Part shown: positions 44,315 through 52,627 of the stretch, in pieces
Position numbering within the stretch: position 1 is the first letter of the stretch
Layout of the letters: each line of letters begins with the position of its first letter
Assembly (NCBI GenBank): GCA_040752855.1
Contig: JBFMHP010000039.1
Coordinates: forward strand, 7,800 to 71,799
Origin: JBFMHP01 sp040752855
GTDB taxonomy: Bacteria > Pseudomonadota > Gammaproteobacteria > RBG-16-57-12
Length of the DNA: 64,000 nt
Direction of reading: 5' to 3'
Program-made: the position numbers and the translations under genes
The notes under the pieces: generated by a model
The model's input: only the letters and a program-made list of their open reading frames with translations
Database searches by the model: none
What the model was told of the DNA's origin: nothing

Positions 44315-44860
44315 TCAGATCAACAGCGCCGGCCCCGCAGCGCGCACCCTGACCAACGAATCGCCGCAACACCGGCAATAATAATGCGCCCGCCCGCTGC
44401 GAATCTTATTGTGACGCTGCGCGCTGAGCTGGTGTGACTGACAGCTGCACCGATACTCATAGCGCATCTGCCGGCGCTGCGGGATGCCCGTGAGTTCATA
44501 GGCGCAGGTCACGCTGTCATCGGCGCCGAAGGCCAGCATCACCGCGCGCCACTCCGGCCCGTGCGGGCGGATATTGCGCAGACCATGCAGCACATCGGTC
44601 ACATAATGCGCCACCTCGTGCGGGACGGTGGTCTGGAGATTGTCATCGAAGTACTTGGCGAAGAGATACGGGTTGTAGCGAATCCAGCGTTCGTGCCTGC
44701 GCACGCGGTACATGCCCGCGCTGCGGCCGCGCAGATCGAAGCTCACATCGATCGGAGGAAAACAGCGATTGAACAACCGGCCGGCGAGCTGGATGTAATC
44801 GTAGGTTGCGATCCTGACACGCTGTTGCTGCTCGGCATCGATCGGTGCGATCAAATTCAT
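44315..44860 (-). CDS. sprT: SprT family zinc metalloprotein
   Basis: The 181-residue protein has the SprT zinc-peptidase motif VPHEVAHYVTDVLHG near residue 82 and a C-terminal zinc ribbon (YRCSCQSHQL with YYCRCCGDSL). In eukaryotes the related Spartan cleaves DNA-protein crosslinks; the bacterial role is less certain. Its ATG overlaps the stop of the GIY-YIG gene by 4 nt, so the pair is coupled and may share a DNA-repair theme. Confidence 0.88.
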   Translation of the reverse strand: MNLIAPIDAEQQQRVRIATYDYIQLAGRLFNRCFPPIDVSFDLRGRSAGMYRVRRHERWIRYNPYLFAKYFDDNLQTTVPHEVAHYVTDVLHGLRNIRPHGPEWRAVMLAFGADDSVTCAYELTGIPQRRQMRYEYRCSCQSHQLSAQRHNKIRSGRAHYYCRCCGDSLVRVRAAGPALLI

Positions 44861-45123
44861 CGGCAACCCCCCGCGCTCAACAAGCGCTCCTTCGCCGCCT
44901 TGCGCATCCGCTTGAGCTGCGCCTCCCGGCGCGCCGCCTGCGCGCGATCGACACACGCCTCCTGATACACCAACCGCACCGGCCGTCGCCCACGGGTGTA
45001 TTTCGCACCCAGCCCAGGGTGCTCGTTGTGCTCAAGCAGGCGCCGCTCGAGATCCGTGGTGATCCCCGCGTAGAGGCTCTCATCCGCGCAGCGCAACAAA
45101 TAGACAAACCAGGATTCAGACAT
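44857..45123 (-). CDS. GIY-YIG nuclease superfamily protein
   Basis: The 88-residue protein is a stand-alone GIY-YIG domain: WFVYLLRCADESLYAGIT at the N-terminus carries the two signature strands, followed by DLERRLLEHNE and GAKYTRGRRPVRLVYQE. Proteins of this YhbQ-like group are small nucleases or DNA-binding factors. It starts at 45123, as the family begins right before WFVYLL, and overlaps sprT by 4 nt. Confidence 0.88.
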   Translation of the reverse strand: MSESWFVYLLRCADESLYAGITTDLERRLLEHNEHPGLGAKYTRGRRPVRLVYQEACVDRAQAARREAQLKRMRKAAKERLLSAGGCR

Positions 45124-45187
45124 GCGCGTAGTATACGGCAGACACACGGGACGTGAAATTCTGTTTGGCAGCGTCCAACGGTCCGCA

Positions 45188-46258
45188 TTACAACAGCGAT
45201 GTTGCAGAGACTTGAGCTGCGGTGATCTTCGGCAGTGATTGGTGATGCCGGATAGTCAGGCGGGACAGCGCCTCCTCCAGGCGCGCCCAGTCCGTCGCAT
45301 CGCCGGGCAGGCCGAAGCGCAGGCTCGAGCATTCGATAAACAGGCGACTGAGGATGCCCTGGCGCGCCAATTCGTCATGCAGTTCTTGCGCGTCAGGCGT
45401 GCGCACCCATTGGAACAAGGCGCAACCGCCGTCGGGCACGAGGCCATGTTGCGCGAGCATGACCTGCAGGCGTGCCCCATCAGTGCAAAGTCGTTGCCGC
45501 GCGGCGTTTTGCCAGGCGCGGTCCGCAAGCGCGGCGCCGGCGACCCAGCGTGCCGGTGCGCTGACACTCCAGGGACCCAGCAGGCCGTGCAGCCGCTCGA
45601 GTAGCGCCGGTTGCGCACACACAAACCCCACCCGCGCGCCGGCCAGGCCGAAGAATTTGCCCAGCGAGCACAACACGATCAGGCCGGGACGCGTACTGTA
45701 GTGGCACAGGCTGTGTTCGGGCGTGACATCCATGAAGGCCTCGTCGACCACCAGCCAGCCGCCACGGGCGGCGAGCCGTGCGTGCCAGTCGAGCAGCTGC
45801 TCGACGGGGAAGCGCGCGCCGGTGGGATTGTTGGGGTGTATCAGCAGCAGCACGTCGGAATCCTGCACGACTTCGTCCAGGCGTTCCGCTGCGACGGCGG
45901 CAACCTCATGACCGGCGCGCCGCCAGGCGCAAGCATGTTCGGCATAACCGGGATCGAGCACGGCGACACGCGAATGCGGGCGCAGGCGCGGCAAGGCCTG
46001 GATCGCCGCCTGTGATCCGGCTACCGGCAACACGTATTCGGCCTCGTAATAGCTTTGTGCGGCCCGCTCCAGGCCGTCATCGTCTTCCGGCAGACGTGCC
46101 CAACACGCGGCTGGAATCGCGGGCACCGGCCACCCGTTAGGGTTGACACCGGTGGACAGATCGAGCCATCGATCGAGCGCGATGCCGTACCGCGCCGCCG
46201 CAGAACGCAGACGGCCGCCGTGGTGCAGCAGCGTGGCTTGCTCAGGCAGCGATGTCAT
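45188..46258 (-). CDS. cobD: threonine-phosphate decarboxylase CobD (CobC in pseudomonads)
   Basis: The 356-residue PLP enzyme is a class I/II aminotransferase fold. STGVNPNGWPVP is near residue 34, HPNNPTGARFP near residue 140, the PLP lysine sits in CSLGKFFGLAGARVGF near residue 200, and SSLRFGLPGD is near the end. It makes (R)-1-aminopropan-2-ol phosphate from L-threonine phosphate, the linker arm of cobalamin. It is the last cobalamin gene in the run and overlaps cbiB by 17 nt. Gene names clash: CobD of Salmonella equals CobC of Pseudomonas. Confidence 0.88.
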   Translation of the reverse strand: MTSLPEQATLLHHGGRLRSAAARYGIALDRWLDLSTGVNPNGWPVPAIPAACWARLPEDDDGLERAAQSYYEAEYVLPVAGSQAAIQALPRLRPHSRVAVLDPGYAEHACAWRRAGHEVAAVAAERLDEVVQDSDVLLLIHPNNPTGARFPVEQLLDWHARLAARGGWLVVDEAFMDVTPEHSLCHYSTRPGLIVLCSLGKFFGLAGARVGFVCAQPALLERLHGLLGPWSVSAPARWVAGAALADRAWQNAARQRLCTDGARLQVMLAQHGLVPDGGCALFQWVRTPDAQELHDELARQGILSRLFIECSSLRFGLPGDATDWARLEEALSRLTIRHHQSLPKITAAQVSATSLL

Positions 46259-47150
46259 AATCGACCAGCCAACCTCCTGTAAACAGAATGAGCCCCCAAA
46301 GCAACAGGGCGCGCCGGATCAGGCGCAAGGCGCGTTCGATATCACCGGTCCGCGCGCCACGCCCTTCACCCAATAACGGCCGCGCCTGCATAGCGCCGTG
46401 ATAACTCACTGGTCCACCGAGCAACACGCCGAGACTGCCCGCGCCCGCCGCCATCACCGGTCCGGCATTCGGGCTTTTCCACCGGGCGCCTTGCGAGCGC
46501 CAGCAGCGCAGTGCGCGGGTGAAGTGGCCGACCAAGGCATAGCTCAACGCCGTCAGCCGCGCCGGGATGAAATTCATCACATCATCCAGGCGCGCCGCGG
46601 CCCAGCCGAAACGAGAATAGCGCGCATTGCGGTAGCCCCACATCGCATCCAGCGTGTTGGCCAAACGGTACAGCACCACTCCGGGTGCGCCCGCGAGGAC
46701 AAACCAGAAGATGGCGCCGAAGATGGCGTCGTTACCGTTTTCCAGCACCGATTCCACCGTCGCCTTGACGACACCCTCGGCGTCCAGCGGTTCGGTATCG
46801 CGGCTGACCATGAAGCCGACCCGCAGCCGCGCCGTGGACAGGTCACCGCGGAGCAAGGCCTCGCGCACCCGCCCGGCGTGTTCGCCGAGGCTCTTCCAGC
46901 CGATGGCAAGATAGAGCACGGCCACGTCGAACACGCTGCCCCACGGCAATGCGTCGATCAGTAGCGCGAGCAGGACGAACGGTGTGAGCAGCAGAGCCAC
47001 CGCGAGACAGCCGCGCGCGCGCGAGTCGGCATGGAGACGGCGTTCCAGCGCCTGCGCCAGCCGTCCGAACCCGACCAGCGGGTGGAAGCGGCGCGGTTCG
47101 CCAAACAGCCCGTCAAGAACGAGGGCAGTGAACACAGGCAATGCGGCCAT
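46242..47150 (-). CDS. cbiB: adenosylcobinamide-phosphate synthase CbiB (CobD in pseudomonads)
   Basis: The 302-residue membrane protein matches CbiB: ALVLDGLFGEPRRFHPLVGFGR at the N-terminus, VGFMVSRDTEPLDAEGVVKA near residue 110, ESVLENGNDAIFGAIFWF near residue 130 and TLDAMWGYRNARYSRFGWAA near residue 165. It attaches the aminopropanol arm to adenosylcobyric acid. It starts 3 nt after bluB and overlaps the next gene, showing tight co-translation. Confidence 0.93.
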   Translation of the reverse strand: MAALPVFTALVLDGLFGEPRRFHPLVGFGRLAQALERRLHADSRARGCLAVALLLTPFVLLALLIDALPWGSVFDVAVLYLAIGWKSLGEHAGRVREALLRGDLSTARLRVGFMVSRDTEPLDAEGVVKATVESVLENGNDAIFGAIFWFVLAGAPGVVLYRLANTLDAMWGYRNARYSRFGWAAARLDDVMNFIPARLTALSYALVGHFTRALRCWRSQGARWKSPNAGPVMAAGAGSLGVLLGGPVSYHGAMQARPLLGEGRGARTGDIERALRLIRRALLLWGLILFTGGWLVDYDIAA

Positions 47151-47153
47151 GGC

Positions 47154-47819
47154 TCAGTAGGAGGTCGGTGTCGGTTCGGCTTGCTCCGGCCAGCGGTTCT
47201 CGAAGAGAACATCACCGAATGACAATCGCTTCCCCCAGCCGGCCTCCTCGAACATCGGCCTGGGATAAAAGGCAGCGACATGCCCAATGCAGAGAAGGGC
47301 GATCGCACGCGCACCCTCGGGCAGGGCCAGTGCTTCGCCGACTGCCTTTGGATCGAAGAAGGAGACCCAACCAAGACCGATCCCCTCCGCTCGCGCCGCC
47401 AACCACATGTTCTGGATGGCGCAGCCCACCGATGCCACATCCATCTCCGGCAGCAAGCGGCGTCCGATGATGTGTCGCTCGCGCCCTGGCATCAGCACCA
47501 CCGTCACCAATTCGGCACAGTCGAGCATCCCCTCGATTTTCGCTTTGCGGAACTCTTCATTGCGTGAGGGCAGCACCTGGGCGGTGAGCTCCTTCTCTTC
47601 CATTACTAGCCGGTGCAGATGCCGTCGTAGCGCATGATCAGCGATCCTGATGAAGCGCCACGGCTGCATGAAACCCACCGAAGGTGCCAGGTGGGCGGCC
47701 TGTATCAGTCGCTCCAGCATCCCCGCCGGCAGTGGACCGGGTAAAAAGTGCCGCATGTCGCGGCGCTCGCGTATCGCACGGTAAACGGCGGCAATCTCGG
47801 CGTCTGTATAGCGGCTCAT
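47154..47819 (-). CDS. bluB: 5,6-dimethylbenzimidazole synthase BluB
   Basis: The 221-residue flavin enzyme matches BluB: RRDMRHFLPGPLP near residue 19, PSVGFMQPWRFIRI near residue 46, and GIGLGWVSFFDPKAV near residue 155. It breaks down reduced FMN with oxygen to make dimethylbenzimidazole, the lower ligand of B12, so the host can make the lower ligand when oxygen is present. The ATG overlaps the cbiA stop by 4 nt (ATGA). Confidence 0.94.
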   Translation of the reverse strand: MSRYTDAEIAAVYRAIRERRDMRHFLPGPLPAGMLERLIQAAHLAPSVGFMQPWRFIRIADHALRRHLHRLVMEEKELTAQVLPSRNEEFRKAKIEGMLDCAELVTVVLMPGRERHIIGRRLLPEMDVASVGCAIQNMWLAARAEGIGLGWVSFFDPKAVGEALALPEGARAIALLCIGHVAAFYPRPMFEEAGWGKRLSFGDVLFENRWPEQAEPTPTSY

Positions 47820-49108
47820 GGCAGGAACAACCTCGCGCTGGCATCGGGATTGGAGGGGAAATAGAAATGCAGGTAGGAAGCAGTCAACCGCCCCTGCCGG
47901 TATACCGCCTCCGGCGCGCCGTGGTGTCGGGCCGCTGCGGAATGCGCAATCGGCGCAGCGTCGTCCGCCAGGGATGAATAATGGAAGGTGTGTCCTCTGA
48001 GCTCGCCTTCCGGCAACCGCACGCTGTGCAAGCCGAGATTGGCGAGCGTCTTCCGCATGATTGCGCAGCCTGGGAGCAGCCCGACCATCTCCGCGCGGCG
48101 GCCTTGGACGTCGGTGAGCGATTCGACCAGATACAGCATGCCCCCGCACTCGGCGACGATGGGACGGCCGTCGGCGTGAAAGGCGCGAATCGCCGCTTTC
48201 ATCGCCTCGTCGGCGGCGAGTCGATCGAGATGCAGTTCAGGATAGCCGCCGGGCAGGTAGAGCGCACCGGCTTGCGGCAACGTCTCGTCATCGAGCGGCG
48301 AGAAAAACGCGAGCTCGGCGCCGAGCGCTTGCAGCAGTTCGAGATTGGCACGGTACAGAAAGGAAAATGCGGCATCCCGCGCCACGGCGATACGTATACC
48401 CGCCAGAATCGGTTTTATCGTTGACTGCGGCGGCGCAGTGAACGCGACCGGGCGCAGCGATGCAGTGTTTCCGCCGTTGAGCGCGGTGGCGGCGCGCGCG
48501 ATGCGCGCATCGAGATCACCGACCTCGGCGGCCTGAACCAGGCCGAGGTGCCGTTCCGGCAGGGCGATGGCAGCGTCGCGCGCCAGCCAGCCGTATGCGA
48601 TCACCCCCGGCGGCAGGCCCTCGGCGAGCATCTGATAGTGACGCTCGCCCGCGACGCGGTTGGCGAACACGCCGGCAAAGGGCAGGCCCGGGCGATAGGT
48701 CGCCAGGCCATGGGCGACGGCGCCGAAGGTCTGCGCCATGGCGCCGCCGTCGATCACCGCGAGTAAGGGAATGTCGAACAGCATCGCGAGGTCGGCACTG
48801 GAGCGCTCACCGTCGAACAGGCCCATGACGCCTTCGATGAGAATCAAGTCAGCCGCGCCCGCAGCGTCATATAAAAGTTGGCGGCAGTGCTCTTCACCGC
48901 CCATCCACAAGTCGAGTTGATACACCGGATTGCCGGAGGCGTGTTCAAGGATCATGGGATCGAGAAAATCCGGCCCGGTCTTGAACACACGCACGCGTAG
49001 TCCCTGATCACGGTAACGGCGTGCGAGCGCGGCGGTGACTGTGGTCTTGCCTTGGCCGGAGGCCGGCGCGGCGATAAACAGCGCGGGGCAATGCCGGGAT
49101 GCGCTCAT
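47816..49108 (-). CDS. cbiA: cobyrinate a,c-diamide synthase CbiA (CobB in pseudomonads)
   Basis: The 430-residue protein has an N-terminal P-loop ATPase (FIAAPASGQGKTTVT) and a C-terminal glutamine amidotransferase with catalytic Cys in IVAECGGMLYLVESL near residue 330 and catalytic His region HFYFPSNP at the end. GALYLPGGYPELH is typical of CbiA/CobB. It amidates the a and c side chains of the corrin ring using glutamine and ATP. It overlaps cobO and bluB by 4 nt each. Confidence 0.94.
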   Translation of the reverse strand: MSASRHCPALFIAAPASGQGKTTVTAALARRYRDQGLRVRVFKTGPDFLDPMILEHASGNPVYQLDLWMGGEEHCRQLLYDAAGAADLILIEGVMGLFDGERSSADLAMLFDIPLLAVIDGGAMAQTFGAVAHGLATYRPGLPFAGVFANRVAGERHYQMLAEGLPPGVIAYGWLARDAAIALPERHLGLVQAAEVGDLDARIARAATALNGGNTASLRPVAFTAPPQSTIKPILAGIRIAVARDAAFSFLYRANLELLQALGAELAFFSPLDDETLPQAGALYLPGGYPELHLDRLAADEAMKAAIRAFHADGRPIVAECGGMLYLVESLTDVQGRRAEMVGLLPGCAIMRKTLANLGLHSVRLPEGELRGHTFHYSSLADDAAPIAHSAAARHHGAPEAVYRQGRLTASYLHFYFPSNPDASARLFLP

Positions 49109-49767
49109 AGATCCACCCCCTTCTGCGCCCGCACGCCGGCGCGAAAGGCATGTTTGACGTCGCGCAGTTCGGTCACGGTATCGGCCGCCGCAATGAGCGC
49201 TTGGGGCGCGGCGCGGCCGGTTATCACGACGTGCTGCATGGGCGGGCGGGCCGCCAGGTCGTCGAGCACGGCAGCGATATCCAGCCAGCCGTATTTGAGC
49301 GGATAGGTGAGTTCATCGAGCACCACCAGTCCCAGGTCCTCGTCGCGGAGCATCTCGCGCGCCACGGCCCAGCCGCGTTGCGCGGTCTCGGTATCGCGGG
49401 CGAGGTTCTGTGTCTCCCAGGTGAAGCCCTCTCCGAGCACGTGCCAAACCACGCCGGGCTGGCGGCGAAAGAACCCTTCCTCGCCCGTGATCGCTCCCGG
49501 CATCCTGCCTCCCGCGACACTCGCACATCCCTGTGCGTCGCCACTGCGCCCTTTGATGAACTGCGCCACACCGACCCGCAGGCCATGGCCGAGCGCGCGC
49601 GCCGCCATGCCGAAGGCCGAGGATGACTTGCCCTTGCCGTTGCCGGTGAGCACCAGCAGCAGGCCTTGGTCGCGATCGGCGCGCTCAATCGCCGCATCGA
49701 CCACGGTCTTCTTGCGTTGCATGCGCGCCCGGTGGCGCTGTTCCCGATCGGTCGCGTTCATCGTCAT
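49105..49767 (-). CDS. cobO: corrinoid adenosyltransferase CobO/BtuR with 17-residue insertion
   Basis: The 220-residue protein has the P-loop VLTGNGKGKSSSAFG near residue 38, GFTWETQNLARDTE, VVLDELTYPLKYGW and C-terminal KHAFRAGVRAQKGVDL. It transfers adenosyl from ATP to cob(I)alamin, giving the cofactor form needed by NrdJ. After VAQFIKGRS there is an extra segment reading GDAQGCASVAGGRMPGA before ITGEEGFF; relatives run straight from FIKG to TGEE. The extra DNA is the 51-nt element at 49491-49541. The insert is in a loop after the P-loop domain start, so activity may survive. The ATG at 49767 overlaps the btuM stop (ATGA). Confidence 0.92.
   Translation of the reverse strand: MTMNATDREQRHRARMQRKKTVVDAAIERADRDQGLLLVLTGNGKGKSSSAFGMAARALGHGLRVGVAQFIKGRSGDAQGCASVAGGRMPGAITGEEGFFRRQPGVVWHVLGEGFTWETQNLARDTETAQRGWAVAREMLRDEDLGLVVLDELTYPLKYGWLDIAAVLDDLAARPPMQHVVITGRAAPQALIAAADTVTELRDVKHAFRAGVRAQKGVDL
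49491..49541. repeat. 51-nt palindromic element, copy A, inside cobO
   Basis: This copy matches 49794-49844 with one mismatch. Its length of exactly 17 codons keeps cobO in frame. GCGAC...CGCAC and GTGCGTCGC arms can form a hairpin. Removing it restores the FIKGRS-ITGEEGFF spacing seen in adenosyltransferases. Confidence 0.88.
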
Positions 49768-50426
49768 CGCGCGGCGCTCGCCCTGTGCGTCGGTCGCTCT
49801 CGGCATCCTGCCTCCCGCGACACTCGCACATCCCTGTGCGTCGCTTTTACGTTGCGGGCCAGTTCGAACAGCGCATGCACCAGGGCGGCAACGCCGACGT
49901 AGAAGGCCAGCGATTGCAGATACCTCGGGAAATATTGCGCCAGCCGCCCGGCGAACTCGGCGAGGGTCGGCTCGACAAAGCGGCCGGAGAAGAAATAGAA
50001 CCCGCCGCTGGAGAACAGCTCGCAGACCACGGCGCCGGTCATGACGGCCCCGGCAAGCGGCAGCAACGTATGCCACTCGAAGCGATATTGCCCGGCATAC
50101 CAGCGTCCGGCGAACCAGAGGGCGCCGTAGGCCGGTAACAGGAAGAAGTAGGCAGGGGTCAGGCAAAAGGCCCGGCCGCCGCTCACGATCTCCGCCAGGC
50201 TGGCGCCACCGAGCAGGTGAGGGGTGAAATCCAGCCCCCAGACCAAGGCGAGCATGGCCGGCAGGGTCCACACCGGCCGCAGGTACACGCCGGCGAGAAA
50301 GAACACGGCCCAAGAGGCGCCGGGCAGGCTGTGCAGCGTCGCGAAGTGCTGGCCCCTAGTGGCGATGAGCAGCAGCATCAGCATGGCGCCGATCAGGATT
50401 TGATTGCGGTTCGATAATGTCAACAT
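49764..50426 (-). CDS. btuM: BtuM-type cobalamin uptake membrane protein
   Basis: The 220-residue protein matches BtuM, the solitary ECF-type S component for cobalamin: TRGQHFATLHSLPGASWAVF near residue 25, FFLAGVYLRPVW, and FCLTPAYFFLLPAYGALWFA near residue 87. Cys88 corresponds to the cysteine that in Thiobacillus BtuM binds cobalt and removes cyanide. Six membrane helices are likely. The last 25 or so residues (ATHRDVRVSREAGCRER and onward) are encoded by the 51-nt element copy B, not by native sequence. AAGGAGCCCGTC precedes the ATG. It lies between btuB and cobO, fitting inner-membrane uptake. Confidence 0.85.
   Translation of the reverse strand: MLTLSNRNQILIGAMLMLLLIATRGQHFATLHSLPGASWAVFFLAGVYLRPVWTLPAMLALVWGLDFTPHLLGGASLAEIVSGGRAFCLTPAYFFLLPAYGALWFAGRWYAGQYRFEWHTLLPLAGAVMTGAVVCELFSSGGFYFFSGRFVEPTLAEFAGRLAQYFPRYLQSLAFYVGVAALVHALFELARNVKATHRDVRVSREAGCRERPTHRASAAR
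49794..49844. repeat. 51-nt palindromic element, copy B, at the btuM 3' end
   Basis: This is the second copy of the element in cobO. It is read in a different frame here, giving ATHRDVRVSREAGCRER. A further GACGCACAGGG lies just beyond it at 49780-49790, hinting at local duplication. Confidence 0.88.
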
Positions 50427-50456
50427 GACGGGCTCCTTGGGTTGTGTCGTTTGTGG

Positions 50457-52247
50457 TCAGGGTTGATAGCGCAGGGTCAGGTACAGGCTGCGCCCCGGCT
50501 GGTTGTAGAACGCGGCGGTCTCATAGTCCTTGCCGAGCAGGTTCTCGATGCGCGCCTGCATGAGCCAATCCTTGGCCAGGCCAATCTCGGCACGCACGTC
50601 GAGCGTGGTATAGCCGCCCAAGCTCCGGGTGTTGGCGAGATCGTCATAGCGGTTGCCCGCGGCGAGCAGGGTGGCACCCAGGCGGCAATGGCCAAAATCG
50701 CGATCGGCGTCGAGGCGCAGGGATTGCCTGGCTCTGCGCGGCAGCATGTTGCCGTCATTGGCGCCCCCAGAACGGTTTTCCGGATCGAGCAGCGTGAGGT
50801 TCGCGTTCATATCCCAGCTTCCCAGCCGGACGCCGGTTACCGCTTCCAGGCCGCGGATGCGCGCCTGGTCGATGTTGGCGGGTGCGAAGGTGCTTGAGTC
50901 GAAGGCGATCAGATCATGGATGCGGGTCTCGTAAGCGTTGAGCGACCACCGGCCCCAGGCGGGCTCACCGCGCAGGCCGAGCTCCATGCTGCGCGACTCC
51001 TCGGGGCGCAGGTCCGGCTTGCCATAACCCGGAAAGTACAGCTCGTTGAACGTCGGCGCCTTGAATGCGGTCCCATAGACTGCAGTCAGCCGCAGGCCTG
51101 CGCGCAGGGCGTAACCCCAGGCCGCGCCGCCGGTGTTCCGGTTGCCGAACTGTTCGTTGTCTTCCCGGCGCAGGGACAGTTGCACATCCTGGGCCCCGAA
51201 CGCCCCCTGATATTGGGTGAACAGTCCCGTGTTGTCGCGCGCGCCAACGGCATAGGCAGCGGTGCCGTCGACCCGGTCGTCTTGATAGTCGGCGCCGAGC
51301 GTGAGCAGATGATCGGTGGCGATGGAAAGGTCGTTCTGGAAAGAGAGCGTATCCCGTTGCGTGTCGAAGCGGCTCTTAAAGACGCCGTCTTTGAAATTAT
51401 CAGACTCATCCCGGCTGCGGCCCGCTGTCAGGGCGATGCGCCACATGTCCACGGGGGAAAAGCGCAGCGTCCCGCCCGACACCTGTTGCACCGACTCGGA
51501 TTCGTTGACGGCGCTGCCGTCGAACTCGTTATCGCCTTCGGCATGCATGGCGTGGATGTCCAGCTCGATCCCGCTGTCGAACTGACGGCCCGCGCGCAGC
51601 GACCCCGACCGGTTGCGATAACCGTCGCGATCGGGATCGGAATCGGTGCGGGCGTCAAAGCCCTCGGTGGCGAAGCCGCTCGCGCTCACATTGAACCAGC
51701 CGCGATCGCCGCCGCCCGACACTCCCGTCGATACGTTATGGGTGCGATTGCTACCGCCGCCGATATGAAAGAAGGGCTTGAAGGCGCCGCCGCCCTTGCG
51801 GGTGAAGATCTGGATCACCCCACCGATGGCCTCGGAGCCGTACAGGCTGGAGCGCGGCCCGCGCACGATCTCGATGCGTTCGATCTGCTCGACGGGAATA
51901 TCCTGAAACGACGTGGTGCCCAGCGTCGCCGAGCCGACCTTGACGCCGTCGACCAGAACCAGCACGTGGTCGGACTCGGTGCCTCGCAGGAATACCGAGG
52001 TGGCCTTGCCGGCGCCGCCGTTGTTAGCGATGCTGACGCCCGGGACGCCACGCAGTAAATCCTGGACGGACTGCGCCTGCAGGCGCTCTATCTCTTTTTT
52101 CGTGATGACGGTTACCGAGGACAGCGTCTCGTCCGCCGTTTGGGCGGTGCGGGTCGCGGTGACGATGAGGGGATCGAATTCGGTGGCAAAAGCCGAGCGG
52201 GCGCACAACAGCATCAGTGCCGCCGCAGGCAGACAGCGTTTCTTCAT
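50457..52247 (-). CDS. btuB: TonB-dependent vitamin B12 receptor BtuB
   Basis: The 596-residue outer-membrane protein has a signal peptide (ending SAFAT), a TonB-box-like start DPLIVTATRTAQ, a plug domain (SVQDLLRGVPGVSIANNGGA, VDGVKVGSATLGTTSFQDIP, IEIVRGPRSSLYGSEAIGGV) and a beta-barrel ending LYLTLRYQP. Plug and length fit BtuB. The final residue is Pro rather than the usual aromatic residue. It is led by a cobalamin riboswitch and is first in the operon. GGAGGAAAACAAAAA precedes the ATG. Confidence 0.93.
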   Translation of the reverse strand: MKKRCLPAAALMLLCARSAFATEFDPLIVTATRTAQTADETLSSVTVITKKEIERLQAQSVQDLLRGVPGVSIANNGGAGKATSVFLRGTESDHVLVLVDGVKVGSATLGTTSFQDIPVEQIERIEIVRGPRSSLYGSEAIGGVIQIFTRKGGGAFKPFFHIGGGSNRTHNVSTGVSGGGDRGWFNVSASGFATEGFDARTDSDPDRDGYRNRSGSLRAGRQFDSGIELDIHAMHAEGDNEFDGSAVNESESVQQVSGGTLRFSPVDMWRIALTAGRSRDESDNFKDGVFKSRFDTQRDTLSFQNDLSIATDHLLTLGADYQDDRVDGTAAYAVGARDNTGLFTQYQGAFGAQDVQLSLRREDNEQFGNRNTGGAAWGYALRAGLRLTAVYGTAFKAPTFNELYFPGYGKPDLRPEESRSMELGLRGEPAWGRWSLNAYETRIHDLIAFDSSTFAPANIDQARIRGLEAVTGVRLGSWDMNANLTLLDPENRSGGANDGNMLPRRARQSLRLDADRDFGHCRLGATLLAAGNRYDDLANTRSLGGYTTLDVRAEIGLAKDWLMQARIENLLGKDYETAAFYNQPGRSLYLTLRYQP

Positions 52248-52253
52248 TTTTTG

Positions 52254-52314
52254 TTTTCCTCCGGCGCACTCACCCGCGCGCCAATCGGTGACACAAAGAC
52301 ACCGCGGAGGAAAA
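52254..52314 (-). promoter_or_regulatory. ribosome-binding-site sequestering hairpin of btuB
   Basis: On the transcript TTTTCCTCCG (52314-52305) is perfectly complementary to CGGAGGAAAA (52263-52254), which contains the btuB Shine-Dalgarno sequence 10 nt before the ATG. Pairing would hide it. The 41-nt loop holds a competing GGCGC/GCGCC hairpin. This is a plausible expression platform for translational control by the riboswitch upstream. Confidence 0.65.
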
Positions 52315-52384
52315 GAATCAGACGGAAACAGGGAAAGAAGAACGACCTGTCAGCCGCAGCATCGCCCTCCGCAATGCCAACCAA

Positions 52385-52590
52385 CGGCTTCAGGCCGGTC
52401 TCCGGGCTCGCGAGCGGTCTTGAAAGACCTGGGCGGATCGCCTTCCCACGTCGAAACGCAGTGGCTCGATGATCCGCGTGCTACTCACTTACCGTTGCGG
52501 GGGCAGCGCCGGAATTGTTCGACAAAATGTCAGGAACGCACCGGCTTCCCGTTTCATCCCTTGGGTGGATACCCTTGGGACACCTGAAGC
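52385..52590 (-). ncRNA. cobalamin riboswitch
   Basis: On the minus strand the leader contains GGGAAGCCGGTG, then the B12 box core CTGCCCCCGCAACGGTAAG (52505-52487), then GAGCCACTGCG and CGTGGGAAGGCG, and finally GAGCCCGGAGACCGGCC. These are the conserved blocks of the cobalamin (btuB-type) riboswitch in correct order. Binding of adenosylcobalamin would lower expression of btuB and the downstream cobalamin genes. Boundaries are approximate. Confidence 0.93.
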
Positions 52591-52597
52591 AGGCCAT

Positions 52598-52627
52598 AAA
52601 CTAAACCTGCAACGTCGAAGCAGTCAA
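52598..52627 (-). promoter_or_regulatory. candidate promoter of the cobalamin operon
   Basis: On the minus strand TTGACT (52627-52622) and TAGTTT (52603-52598) are 18 nt apart, placing the start site at about 52590, at the edge of the riboswitch. The -10 is weak. From here to the tRNA terminator (52628-52783) I see no gene. Confidence 0.4.

Noticed and set aside
49768..50313. An N-terminal extension of cobO through btuM
   Set aside because: The frame stays open upstream only by chance. Family N-termini match the ATG at 49767, which overlaps the btuM stop as expected for coupled genes.
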